Shown here piece after piece: positions 12,391-23,499 of a DNA stretch of 64,000 nt. Source of the DNA: Paraspadella gotoi (taxonomy: Eukaryota; Chaetognatha); assembly GCA_051294375.1 (NCBI GenBank), contig CM119266.1, positions 13,766,735-13,830,734 on the forward strand, read 5' to 3'. The first letter of the stretch is position 1. Each line of letters starts with the position of its first letter. The translations under genes and the position numbers were made by a program. A model generated the notes under the pieces. The model was not told where the DNA came from, searched no databases, and saw only the letters and a list, made by a program, of their open reading frames with translations.

Positions 12391-13329
12391 AACTCTATTT
12401 GTGAGGTGAAAAATTACTATGTTACATACCTCGATTATAAAATTAAATTATTTTTCTTACAATATTTTTTTAAAACTATTATTTAGGCTATTTTGAATAA
12501 CTTTTTAAAAAATGATATTTTTAACAATGTTTGTGAAAGATTTAAAAAGAAACTTATGCTCGATGAATAGAGAGATAATTGCCTTTGTTTTGCTAAAAAA
12601 TTTAAAAAAAAAGACTATAGTTAAAAACTTTTTAATATTAAAAAAATTACTTACCTTAAAGGTTGAACTACGTTAAAAGAAAAGGAATGCAACTTTTCTT
12701 ACAGTAAATAAAAAATATAGTAATTCTGATATTGTTTGCTCATCACTTGTTAATTAATTTATCAAATTTTTGTCAATTTTTCTTTTTATTTATATAAAAA
12801 ATTTTTTAAAAAATCTTAAAGTAGTATTGATGCGAGCCAGCTAGCTATTTTAAAATAATTAATGAAAACAATGCGGAAAAAAAGAAATAATCTGATGTGA
12901 TTACGAATTACTTGATGTAATGTAATTTATTGATGTAGTAGGAATTGATAAAATTGGTAAAAAATGCCGGATGAGAAAAAAAAATTAAACAATTACTTGA
13001 GCGATGATTACCATATTGACTGCGAAAAGATGATAACAAATATTGCAATTGCGACAATCCTATGCCTCATTTTCTGCTCTCTTGTGCGAATTCGCGGTTC
13101 TCTTCTCTCTCTCTCTTCTCTTCTCTCTCTCCTCTCTCTCTCTCTTTGCAATTGCGAGATCCTTATGCATTTTTAGGATTTTTTTTAATGCATTATTATT
13201 TCTGCTTGCATCATTTTTTCAACTTGCGTAATTTTATTAAATTGCATACATTTTTTCACATTATCTAATAATTAATTAATTTAAATTCACACTTATTAGT
13301 ACATAAATTGTAATCATAAATAATCAAAG

Positions 13330-14070
13330 ATTCAAGTAAATGTGACTTATGTTTTTTTCCATTTAAACTCATTTCCACTGGCAATTCCATCAATAACTTT
13401 ATATCTAGCTTTTTTCACACACTTTCCTACCACTCACAAAAATTAATCCAAGTCTATATGGGTAAAATAAGTAAAAAGATTCAAGTTAAATGTGACTCAT
13501 ATTTTTTTCATTACAACTATTTCCACCACTGTACGTCTTCCAAGAAAACTTTATATAAAGCATCGTACAATACACATTTTTCTACCAACAACAAAATTTG
13601 AACTCATCTATCCATCAATTATGATTAATTAGAGTAATTATTGGTTTAATAAGTAAATCGTTTTAGTAAAATGGCGACGATATGTTTTTTCGCCACTTAA
13701 ACATTTCCACTCCCCCGATTCGTCGAAACTATCATATACAGCTTTATACACACTTTCCTACCACAGCCCAAAAAATCATTCCATCAACAGCAATCACGAT
13801 ATTGGAGCTCTTTTGCTAAGGGTGGAAATGGATGGACGATTGATTTGACTGATTAATATAAATTATTGATTATTAATTGATAATTGATTTAATTAACTGA
13901 TTAATTATTTGTTTATATAATAATCTGCATATACATTTAATATAAAGAAAAGATCTTATCATTAGTAAACAGTTTTTGTTTGTTTTCCATTTAACTTATT
14001 CCACCAAAAGATTCCATCCAAACTGTTCTGTTCAATCAACCTTTTCTACTCCTCCAAATTCAGTAATCGC
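13330..14070. repeat. diverged tandem repeats inside the AT-rich element
   Basis: Three to four copies of a roughly 150-190 bp unit. Each holds a TGTGACT-TATTTTTTTCC-like start, ATTTCCAC, an AACTTTATAT core and CACTTTCCTACCA near its end, at about 13335, 13490, 13665 and 13965 (the last is the most degenerate). Unit boundaries are by eye. Confidence 0.55.
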
Positions 14071-14609
14071 CCATCCACTAATGAGAAATTGGTGTTCAAA
14101 TAGTGATATATTTTTTATTTTTTCCATATAAGTGAATTATAGAGTCGAGGATTGCTGATAAGCAAATCGACTAAAACAAAAACAACACAAAATATTTTTT
14201 ATGTCTCATTTCTCTCTCTTGTAAAGAATAGGTCGTGTTACTGATAGCTTATGCAGCTGCATAGTCGGTACTAGGCTGCATACGGCGTGTCAATATTTGC
14301 TTTATTTGGAAGTTGTCTAGTTACTGAAACTACTACGTTCTTGAGGGGAGCCGTAAGACGATTCGACCGTCACGATTCTTTTAGAAACTAAGATTAATTT
14401 GAGAAAGTAAAAATCCCGACTGCGCAAAATAAGTTTGAAACGCGCTCTCTTCTGATTTGTTCGAAAACAGATTTTGTCTCCTTCGTCTTCTCTCTCTTTC
14501 TCTCATCTCTTCTCCTCTGGCTCTCATATGCAATTGGACGATCTTTGCTTTTAAGTATTTTTAAGAAAGTGATTCCATTGAGTGGGATACGCCTACTACT
14601 AAGATAGAT

Positions 14610-15802
14610 CGGTTCGTCCCTGTAGTAATAAGCTTTAAAAGATATTTATAAAAAGTAATTTTTAGCATTTTTTAATTTTTTTCAGAGTTAGCAGCATTTC
14701 TGTAAAAATCTTTGAAAAATATTCAAATAAATTCATAGAGTATGGGCACCTTTACAATACTGTTTCTTTGATTAATTTCAATTCATGCGAAAGGTTACCA
14801 TTATGTTGCATTAAGAATCTGACTCTTGTTCCTAAATGTTAGTAAGAAAAGAGATAGGTGAACATCAAAAATTTTGTGAGGATTGTCCTCAATATTGCAG
14901 AAAAAATTTAAGTCCTACTAAATCTGTCTTCGAAGAACTTGTCTCAGCTGCTTTGGCCATGAGAGAACGCTTCAATTGCTATTAAAAAAATCTCTTATTC
15001 TTTTTTTCTAAAATATAATAATGACACTTTTCCTTGATATCTTTTGGAATCTTAATTCTCTCATTTAAATTTGTGATAGCAAGTAATATTTAATTTTCAA
15101 AGTTAATTTTAAATTTTTTTTCAATAATGGACCTATCATTTTTTTATAAGGTTTGAAAACGGGATGAAATTTTCTTATTTTTTCAAATATACATGAGACC
15201 TGCATACAACAAAACAGAATCAAATTTTAAAAAAAAATAGATTTGGAAAATCCAGCATGATTTGATTTAAAACAATATCAACTCAATTTAAACATAATTA
15301 TTAAATTCAGTTTTAAAGACTATACAACATAACCCACAATCTCATCTATCATGCATAATCGAGAAATAATTTTACTAGGTCTTTAAAATATTTTTTAAAA
15401 CATTTATTTGTTTATTTATTAAATCGCTCTTGTTAATGTATCATTTTGTATAAAAAGGCATCAATTACTTGGGATATTTTCAGAATACTTTGAATAATTA
15501 TTTTTGACTAATCTAATTAATTAAAACAAAAAAATAAAATTATTTAAAAAATTTATAACTCATAATTAGGTTCGTCTCGAGTATGATATGAGCAAAAATG
15601 ATAGGGCAAGCTTATTAATAACTTGCGTAGAGAAATATTGTAAAAAAATTTTAGGGTGCTGAGCGCAATTTTTGATTTGAAAATCCCTCCAATGGGGACA
15701 CAAGCTCACCCTATTCTGCATTATTACTCATAGTTGAGCTATTCAACTCCAAGTTGAGAGATATCACTCCATACAGTTTATCGAGTAAAGAAAAAAGTAC
15801 TG
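14610..15802 (-). repeat. right terminal inverted repeat of the AT-rich element
   Basis: Inverted partner of 11252-12390, ending TACTG next to a TA dinucleotide. The inner limit near 14610 is approximate. No protein-coding signal. Confidence 0.75.
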
Positions 15803-18535
15803 TAATTATTTTCAACGTTTATTTAGTGAGGAATGAGTTTAATTTCGCTTTGTTGAGTGTTCATTGTGCGGTCTTTTAACTAATGTTTAAGATATAATTG
15901 TGCTTGCGCGATTTTATTATCGGAGTTCTCAGCCATACTAGGTCATTGCGTATATTTTTTTAATCCGTCAAAGATTATAAATACAAAGTGTAGAATAACA
16001 ATGTAGTGAAATAATCTCGGGATTTTCCTGTGGTCTCTTCTCAGCGGAAGACAGACAGATATTTCCGTTTCACCCTGAATTTGATTATCGGTCGTAAATT
16101 CTATGACAAAGACTTTGGCGTTTTATTTTTCGTACGTCGCTGTCGTACGTCATCGCGTCGTTTTCGTGCGGAGTGATGATATCTCGGCGACGCTCGTTGC
16201 ATAGAACAAGAGACCGATTAAATAGAATAACAGAAATGGACTGGGAAAGCTGTCGGGGCAATGAAGTGATCGCTTTCGTTCAGTTGCACAACAAATGCCA
16301 TGCTTTGATACGTTTGTTTTTGATTATTTTAAATTGAATCAGGTTAACAAATTATAATTAAATAAATAAATACGGGATAATGTTTCGCTGGATTTGATCA
16401 TCAGCGCCACTTGGTTGCGACGAGGTGCAAACCACCGGAAGCGTCTTGTATCTCAACGACGTCTGGCGGGGGAAGGACTAATGATGGCTGGTTTAACCTT
16501 AGCTAGAATATTAAGGGTTATGATGATTTTTGGAAATTGTAAGGATGTATGTAGTAACTAGACTGGGATCGAAAAAGGTGAGACAAGGTTAGGTCAGTGA
16601 ACTTGTGATTCAAACGATTATAGAAAGCGGTGGCGGAAATCGGCCAGCAGCACGATGGATAAAAATGGCGCGAAATAAACAGTTATGATAAAAAGGATGA
16701 ACGGGAAGAAGGCAACAATGTGGGAAAAGCAAGACAGCACTGAAAAAAAAAGCATAAAGTAGCGAATAAGCTGCAATAAGCAAGAACGATAAGCGAGGAG
16801 AAGCGAAGGAACGAGGGAGCGGCGGCGTGAAAGTGGCGGGCGTGAAGGTCGGCGAGAAGTCGGCGAGAAGCCGTCGGGCGAGAAGCGTCGGGCGAGTGCG
16901 TTCGGGCGGAGCGGCTTTAATTAAATGCGCGGGATTCGAGTCGCGTCGTCGTCCCGAAGGATTCGATGAAACGAAGGGCGAAGGCGAGAGAAGGAAAAGG
17001 GAGTCGCGGGGGCGGCGGCGGGGCGAGCGGACGGCGGCGGCGGGCGGCGGCGGCGAAGCTGATGGACTGGAGAGTCAAAAAGCACTGTGGCTATGAAAAA
17101 AAGGAACATCACTGTGATATCGGTATATGTGCAGTTGCCAAATTTTGAGAAATGAATTAAGTTCTGTTTTTGTAGCGCGTTCTTGGCATTGCTTTAACCA
17201 CAAAGCTTTACACACCTTTCGAACAGCCACTTGGTTTTTCCATATTCATCTCTCTTAATATTATTTTAACATATAGGTTACAACCGACTTTCTCTCTCTC
17301 TCTGTCCTCTCCTTCCTACTTTCCTCCTCTCCCCTCTTCTCTCATCTCTTCTCTGTCTTTTCTCTCTCTCTCTCTCCTATCTGCTCTTCCTGTCTCCTCT
17401 TCTTCTCTCTCTCTACTCTTCTCTCTCTTTTCTCTCTTCTCTCTCTCTCTTTCTCTCTCTCCCTTCTCCTCTTTCTTTCTTCTCTCTTTATCTCATCTCA
17501 TTTTTTTAAAAAAACTATGAAATAATCTCTTCTCCTTTTTCTCTCCTCCTCTTATGGTTTCACGCTCCATTTTTCCAATTCTCTTACTCCTCATTCTCAT
17601 CCGCCTCTGCGATCATGAGGGCCTTTCCGTTTTCAATTTCCTATCGACATTTTTTCCGTATTTTATTCCCAGTGTCGTCGTCGTCGTTGTCGCCCGTCAT
17701 CTGATCGTCGTCGTGATGTATCGCTTTCATTTAGCGTCGACTTGAGATGATTTTTGTTTTTAAAGAATTGTTCACTTCGTCGTGTACTCGTAAGTTTTTG
17801 TGATCATCAATGCGATTGCATCCAATTATAATAGTATATTTCTCTTTTATTGTAATGTTCTTTAAAATGTTTTTTTCGATAATTTAGTTAAACAATATCG
17901 CTTAAAAAATACATTTGAGGAACATACAATAAAGAAAAAGATATTTATTATTCAGCTTTAAGCGTTGATGTAAATATTGTTTTGACACTCTACAAATATC
18001 TGGAATATTAAATCGATAGATATGATTAAAGAGATAGTGATTAGATGGATATAATAACATAAAATTGATATAAATGATATATGATTAATTGAAGATAGAT
18101 TATTAAATATATTAATAGAAATCTTAAATAAAATCTAATAATAAAAAAAGAGCAGTCGGGCCGGAAGTAAGTTAGCGTTAAAGGGGACGTCGGGTGAGAC
18201 GAGAGGGCGCCTGTGGCTTTTTTCTTTTTTCATCTTTCTTTCTGGCTTATTTTCTTTCTTTTCGCACTTCCTTAGTTCTTTTTTCTGGCTTGTTCTGCGC
18301 TCGTCAAGTCGAGCGTGAAGGAGTCTAGACGCGATTCGTCTCCTATACGGAGTCGTGGTCGGTCGTCGTCGTTGTCCGTTTGTTATGTGTTGTTGTTATG
18401 ATTGTTGTCGTCGTGACTTCGCTTTATTCATTCAATATCATAATCGTTTCATGGAGATGGTTGTAGGTTAGTTTGTTTTTAAAGAAAGGAGAGAGAGAGA
18501 GGAGATGAGAGAGAGATGAGAGGAGAGAGAGAGAG

Positions 18536-18641
18536 TTTCTTTAAAACAAACCTTACCTACAACCAGTCTCCATGAAACGATTTTGATTTGAATGAATGAA
18601 GCGAAGTCACGACGACAACAACGATAACAACAACAATAACA

Positions 18642-18672
<31 letters not shown>

Positions 18673-19508
18673 CGTTTGATGGAGACGAATCGCGTCTAGA
18701 CTCCTTCACGCTCGACTGACGACCGCGAAGCCACAGGCGCCCTCTCGTCTCACCCCGACGTCCCCTTTACGCTTAACGTTACTTCCGGCCCGACTGCTCT
18801 TTTTTTTATTTATTAGATTTTATTTTTTAGATTTCATATTTTAATATTATTTTAATAATCTATCTTTCAATTAATCTATATATTCATTTTATATCAATTT
18901 ATGTATATATCCATCTATCTATCTATCTCTTAATCTATCTAGCGATTTAATATTCAATATTTGTAAGAGTGTCAAAACAATATTTACATCAACGCTTAAA
19001 GCTTAATAATAAATATCTTTTTTCTTTTATTGTATGTTCCTCAAATGTATTTTTTAACGATATTGTTTAACTTAAATATCGTTAAAAAAACATTTGAAGA
19101 ACATACAATAAAAGAGAAAATATACTTATTATAATTGGATGCCATCCGCATTGATGATCACAAAAAACTTACGAGGTACACGACGAAGTGAAACAATTCT
19201 TTGAAAAAAAAAAAATCACGTCAAGTGCGACGCTATAATGAAAGCGATGACATCGACGACGACGACGATGACGACAACGACGACGACGACGACGTCGGGT
19301 GAAATAAAATACGGAAAAAATGTCGATAGGAAATTGAAAGACGGAAAAGGCGCCTCATGATCGCAGGTGCGGATAGAGAAATGGAAGGAGGAAGGAAAAT
19401 GGAAAAATGGAGCGATGAAAACCATAAGAGGGAGAGAGTAAAAAGGGAGAAGAGATTGATTTCATAGTTTTTTTAAAAAAATGAGATGAGATAAAGAGAG
19501 AAGAAAGA

Positions 19509-19553
<45 letters not shown>

Positions 19554-19616
19554 AGCAGAGAGAGAAGAGAGAGAAGAGAGAGAGAGAGAGAGAAGAGGAG
19601 AGAGAAGAGCAGAAGT

Positions 19617-19647
<31 letters not shown>

Positions 19648-21632
19648 AGAGATGAGAGAAGAGGGGAGAGGAGGAAAGTAGGAAGGAGAGGACAGAGAGA
19701 GAGAGAAAGTCGGTGTACCTGATATGTAAAAATAAATTAAGAGAGAAATTTGAATATGGAAAAAGCCAAGGTGGTTGTTCGAGGTGGTTAAAGCGTTGGT
19801 GGTTGAAAGACAATGCCAAGAGACGCGCGACAAAAACAGAACCTTAATTCATTTTCTCAAAATCTTGGCAACTGCACATTACGCCGATGATCACAGTGGA
19901 TGTTCCTCTTTTTTCCATTAGCCACAGTGGCTTTTTGACTCTCCATCCATCAGCGCCGCCGCCGCCGCCGACTTCCTCTTTTCCCTTTTCCGCCTTCGCC
20001 CTCGTTTTCATCCGAATCCTTTTCGGACGACGACGCGACTCGAATCCCGCGCATTGAATTTTAAAAGCCGCTTCTCGCCCGACGCTTCTCGCCCGACGCT
20101 TNNNNNNNNNNNNNNNNNNNNNNNNNGCGACGGGCGTGAAAGTGGCGGCGTGAAGTGTCGGGGAAGTGGCGGGCGTGAAGGGCGGCGAGAAGCGTCGGGC
20201 GAGAAGCGTCGGCGAGAAGCGTCGGGCGAGAAGCGTCGGGCGAGAAGCGGCTTTTAAAATTCAATGCGCGGGATTCGATTCGGCGCCGCCGCTCCCTCGT
20301 TCACGTTCGCTTCTCGCTCGCTTATCGCTTCTTGCTTATTGCAGCTTATTCGCTACTTTATTTGCTTTTTTTTTCAGTGCTTCTTGCTTTTTCCCAATTG
20401 TTGCTTCTTCCGTTCATCGCTTTTTTATCATAACTTTTTTTTCGCGCCATTTTTTATCCATCGGTTGCTGCTGGCCGATTTCCGCCCACCGCTTTCTACT
20501 GAATTCGTTTGAATCACAAGTTCACTGACCTCAACCTTGGATCCTCACCCTTTTCCGAATCCAGTCTCGAGTTACGTACATACATCCTTACAATTTCCAA
20601 ATCATCATAATCCCCTCAATATTCTAGCAAGGTTAAACGGCCATCATTAGTCCTTTCCCCCGCCAGACGTCGTTGAGGATACGAGAGACGCTTCCGGGTT
20701 GGCACCGTCGTCGCAACCAAGGTGGCGCTGATGATCAAGATCCAGCGAAACGATTTATCCGATTTATTTATTAATTTATTAATTGTTAACCTGATCAGAT
20801 TTAAAATAATCCAAACAAACGTATCAATATCATTGCATTTGTTGTTGCAACTGAACGAAATCACGTTCATTGACCCCGACAGCTTTTCCCAGTCCAGTTC
20901 TGTTATTCTATTTAATCGCGTCTCTTGTTTCTATGCAACGAGCGTCGCCGAGAAGTCATCACTTTTCCGCCAACGAAAACGACGATGACGACGACAGCGA
21001 CGACGAAAATAAAAACGGCCAAGTCGTTGTCATAGAAACGAGCGATAATCAAATCAGGGGAAACTGGAAAATATCGTCTTCTTCCGCTGAGAAGAAGACC
21101 ACGAAGGAAAAATCCGAGAATATTTCACTACATTTTATTCTACCACTTTGTATTTTATAATTTTAACGGATTAAAAAAAAAAATACGTACGCATGATCCT
21201 GATATGGTGAGAACTCCGATAAATAAAAATCGCCGCAGGCACAATTTATCTCTTAAACATTTAGTTAAAAGACCGCACAATGAAGCAACTCAACAACAGC
21301 GAAATAAACTCATTCCTCATAAATAACGTTTGAAATGATATATGAAACTTTTTTTTTACGAACAAAACAAGAGTGGACGTTTCATTATTTTCGCGGACTA
21401 GAAAACGAAAAAAAAAAAAAACTACAATAAATCAGGATTTAACACAAACAGTTAACGTCAATTCATAGGCACATGTGGAGGCGTCGAATGGTTTTTCTTT
21501 AATAAAAAAAAAAGGGAGAGAAATTGGATTCGGTGTTAATGTTGTTGCCAAGAAAGAAAACGTCTCCAGTCTCTTTTTCGACGAGGCGTAATTAACAAGT
21601 CTAATAAAACGGAATGATTAACTCGGGAGGAA
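18536..21632 (-). repeat. right arm of the giant inverted duplication
   Basis: This is the inverted counterpart of 10980-18487. It lacks the AT-rich element and so preserves the empty target site near 21335. It carries an additional local palindrome around the gap at 20102-20126. The arms differ by substitutions and small indels, which argues against a simple read-through copy of the same molecule. Joining of two haplotypes in opposite orientation is still possible. Confidence 0.85.
20038..20282. repeat. nested palindrome with a 13-bp GC-rich minisatellite and gap
   Basis: GAATCCCGCGCATTGAATTTTAAAAGCC at the left is repeated inverted at the right end. Between them are CTTCTCGCCCGACG-type units in one orientation on the left of the gap (20102-20126) and in the opposite orientation on the right. 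The left arm of the giant duplication has only one orientation of these units (16840-16900), so this palindrome arose in the right arm or is an assembly product. Confidence 0.7.
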
Positions 21633-21639
21633 TATAAAA

Positions 21640-22090
21640 AAAAATATTATAAAACGAGTTGTGCGTTCTTTTTTTGGCATGAATTTAAGTTTTTTTTGTT
21701 TTTTTTTAAATAAGTGGGGGAAGGGACGAAGATTCCCAGAAGCACCGCGTGATGATGTGAAGGCCAACACTTTGTTCACAACTACGTCATTTCACCGTTC
21801 GGCAGTCAAGTTTTTAGTGAAGCCGCGTTGTTAAAGACGTCCACATTGGTTTCTATTCGGCGTCGAATATCTTGACGTCAGAACGCCATTAAGGATAAAG
21901 GCAATATCGACGTCAACACGCCATTTTGACGTCCATGTTCGTAAAGAGTTTTTCGATTTGATCGACGGAGGACGAGGAGACGTGACTCACGTAAGCCGCG
22001 TCCGACGTTCCTGTGAGCGTCCCTGTGAGAGAGAACGTCACAAATCACGGGGAATACTAAGGATAGAATCTTTTAAACTGAGGCACTAAA
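21640..22090. other. intergenic spacer
   Basis: Nothing recognisable apart from short A/T runs and two GACGTCA-type words near 21870 and 21930. It separates the inverted duplication from the minus-strand gene that follows. Confidence 0.4.
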
Positions 22091-22096
22091 AATCAA

Positions 22097-23473
22097 TCAG
22101 ACTCCGTCAGAAACATTCTTTATTGAAGTCGGGCCATGCCCAATTGCCCAACCTGGCACGATTTCCGTGGTGGTCATGTGACAGACGTTGATGCTATTCG
22201 GGCCGTTGATCTCCAATCCGATAAGCGGCGCCTTCTTCACCGAATTTTCGTACATCGTCGTCTGGAAGATGTTCCTGGGGTCGAAAGGGGGCGGGGGGGG
22301 GGAGGTGAGAGACGGAGAAGAGGGAAGGGAGGAAGAGGACGAGAGGACGAGAGGACGGAGGGAATGAAATAGTGGAGATCCTGATTATTATCTAGTAACA
22401 AAGAAAATATAATCGCCAATCGAAATCTTTAAAAATTTCTAAACGCGGGAAAACATTTTTTTTGTTTTTATCCCTCGGTTCAATCGCCGGTGTAAAACAA
22501 CGCCACATTAAACAATTTGATTCCATTCGCTTTTCTGATTTCAATAAATAGATTCATCTCATTCGGTTCGGCATTTATATCCAACATACTAGGTAAAAGA
22601 GAGAAAAATCAGAAAATTTAGGAAGAGGAATAGAATGGAATAAGAGAACGTTTGGAAGGGAAAACAATGGAGAGAGGGAGGGGGGGGGTGTAAACAGAGG
22701 GAGTAAAGTAAATTGAAAGGGGAAACGGCCTCACCTCGCCTCATCCTCGGAAATTCGAATCTCGCAAGTCCGGATGAGAGAGAGCTTCGGGGAATCGGGT
22801 GACGACAACCGACGCAGCAGCTCGCGCGCCCTGGCGGACAGGAGAGTAAACAAAAGAACGATAACCTTTATAAAAAACGAAAGTAAACAAAGGGAAAATC
22901 GATAAAGTTTATCGCGATATGAACTATGAAGTGCATTTTTAAATCAGAAGTGTGGGTCATCGGTGAGTCAGTATTACAGTATTTTGTCAACATTGAAACA
23001 GTAAATCAGGAGATACTAGTTTTTGTTGATCAAACGTATTTAGAATGAACTTGTCAAGAAACGACTTCGGCTAAGATCAAGCTCGAAATGATTTGATAAC
23101 AATCAATCTTTCTTTTCTCCCGCTTTCACGTTTTCCCTCGATTGTCGACATCACTTTTCTTTTCTACATTTCCTTTCTTTTCCTTTCCTTTTCTCACCCT
23201 TTCCTTCTTTTCCTTTCTTTTCTTACCTTTCCTTTCTCTTCCTTTCCTTTCTCACCTTTCCTTTCTTTTCCTTTCTCACCTTTCCTTTCTTTTCCTTTCC
23301 TTTTTTACCTTTCCTTTCTTTTACTTTCCTTTTCTCACCTTTCCTTTCTTTTCCTTTTCTCACCTTTCCTTTCTTTTCTTTTCCTTTTCTTACCTTCGTC
23401 CGAATTTCCTTTGTCGTTGAAAAAAACGACCCAAACAACTGGATTCGTCGTCGTCGGATCGAACGTCGGGACC
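22097..23473 (-). CDS. 3' part of an unrecognised gene (two to three exons)
   Basis: The last coding exon is 22097-22274 (TGA stop) and an internal exon is 22735-22830. Both have GT-AG borders and are joined in phase 2. They encode a run ending with segments such as NIFQTTMYENSVKK and PLIGLEINGPNSINVCHMTT. A third candidate exon, 23394-23473, has clean splice sites. Its length and phase fit the chain in one frame, but its most protein-like frame is a different one, so its inclusion is doubtful. An AATAAA lies inside the last exon about 20 nt before the stop. I do not recognise the family and give no function. The 5' end is not found; a short ATG exon near 24065 is possible but unproven. Confidence 0.45.
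23145..23393. repeat. polypyrimidine tract of CCTTTCTTTT-type units
   Basis: About 250 bp of almost pure C/T on the plus strand is built from TTTCC, TTTTCC and CACC-interrupted units. It lies just upstream, in plus-strand coordinates, of the doubtful exon at 23394 and within a putative intron of the minus-strand gene. Confidence 0.85.
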
Positions 23474-23499
23474 CTGAAGGCAAAACAAGTCGAGTGACG

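Larger units (their letters stand above)
11252..15802. mobile_element. AT-rich foldback-type element with long terminal inverted repeats
   Basis: A 4551 bp block, far more AT-rich than its surroundings, begins CAGTAACTTTTT and ends with the complement AAAAAAGTACTG. It is flanked by TA on both sides (11250-11251 and 15803-15804). The opposite arm of the large inverted duplication shows the same flanks without the block. CAGT termini with a TA target duplication are typical of the Tc1/mariner group. The interior has no long open frame or transposase, so this would be a non-autonomous element. The very long inverted ends are unusual for that group, so the family remains uncertain while the insertion itself is well supported. 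Confidence 0.75.
10980..18487 (+). repeat. left arm of a giant inverted duplication (interrupted)
   Basis: The segments 10980-11251 and 15803-18487 match the reverse complement of 18536-21632 along their whole length at roughly 85-90 percent by eye. Landmarks found in both arms include the CGTCGTGACTTCGCTTTATTCA word near the centre, the CTCTCT-rich block at 17.3-17.5 kb (GA-rich at 19.5-19.7 kb), the GCGAGAAGCGTCGGG minisatellite, and flanking words such as CATTGTGCGGTC. A 4.55 kb AT-rich element separates the two left segments. No coding gene is visible in the arm. The spacer between arms is a 48 bp GA-rich stretch at 18488-18535. Confidence 0.85.
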
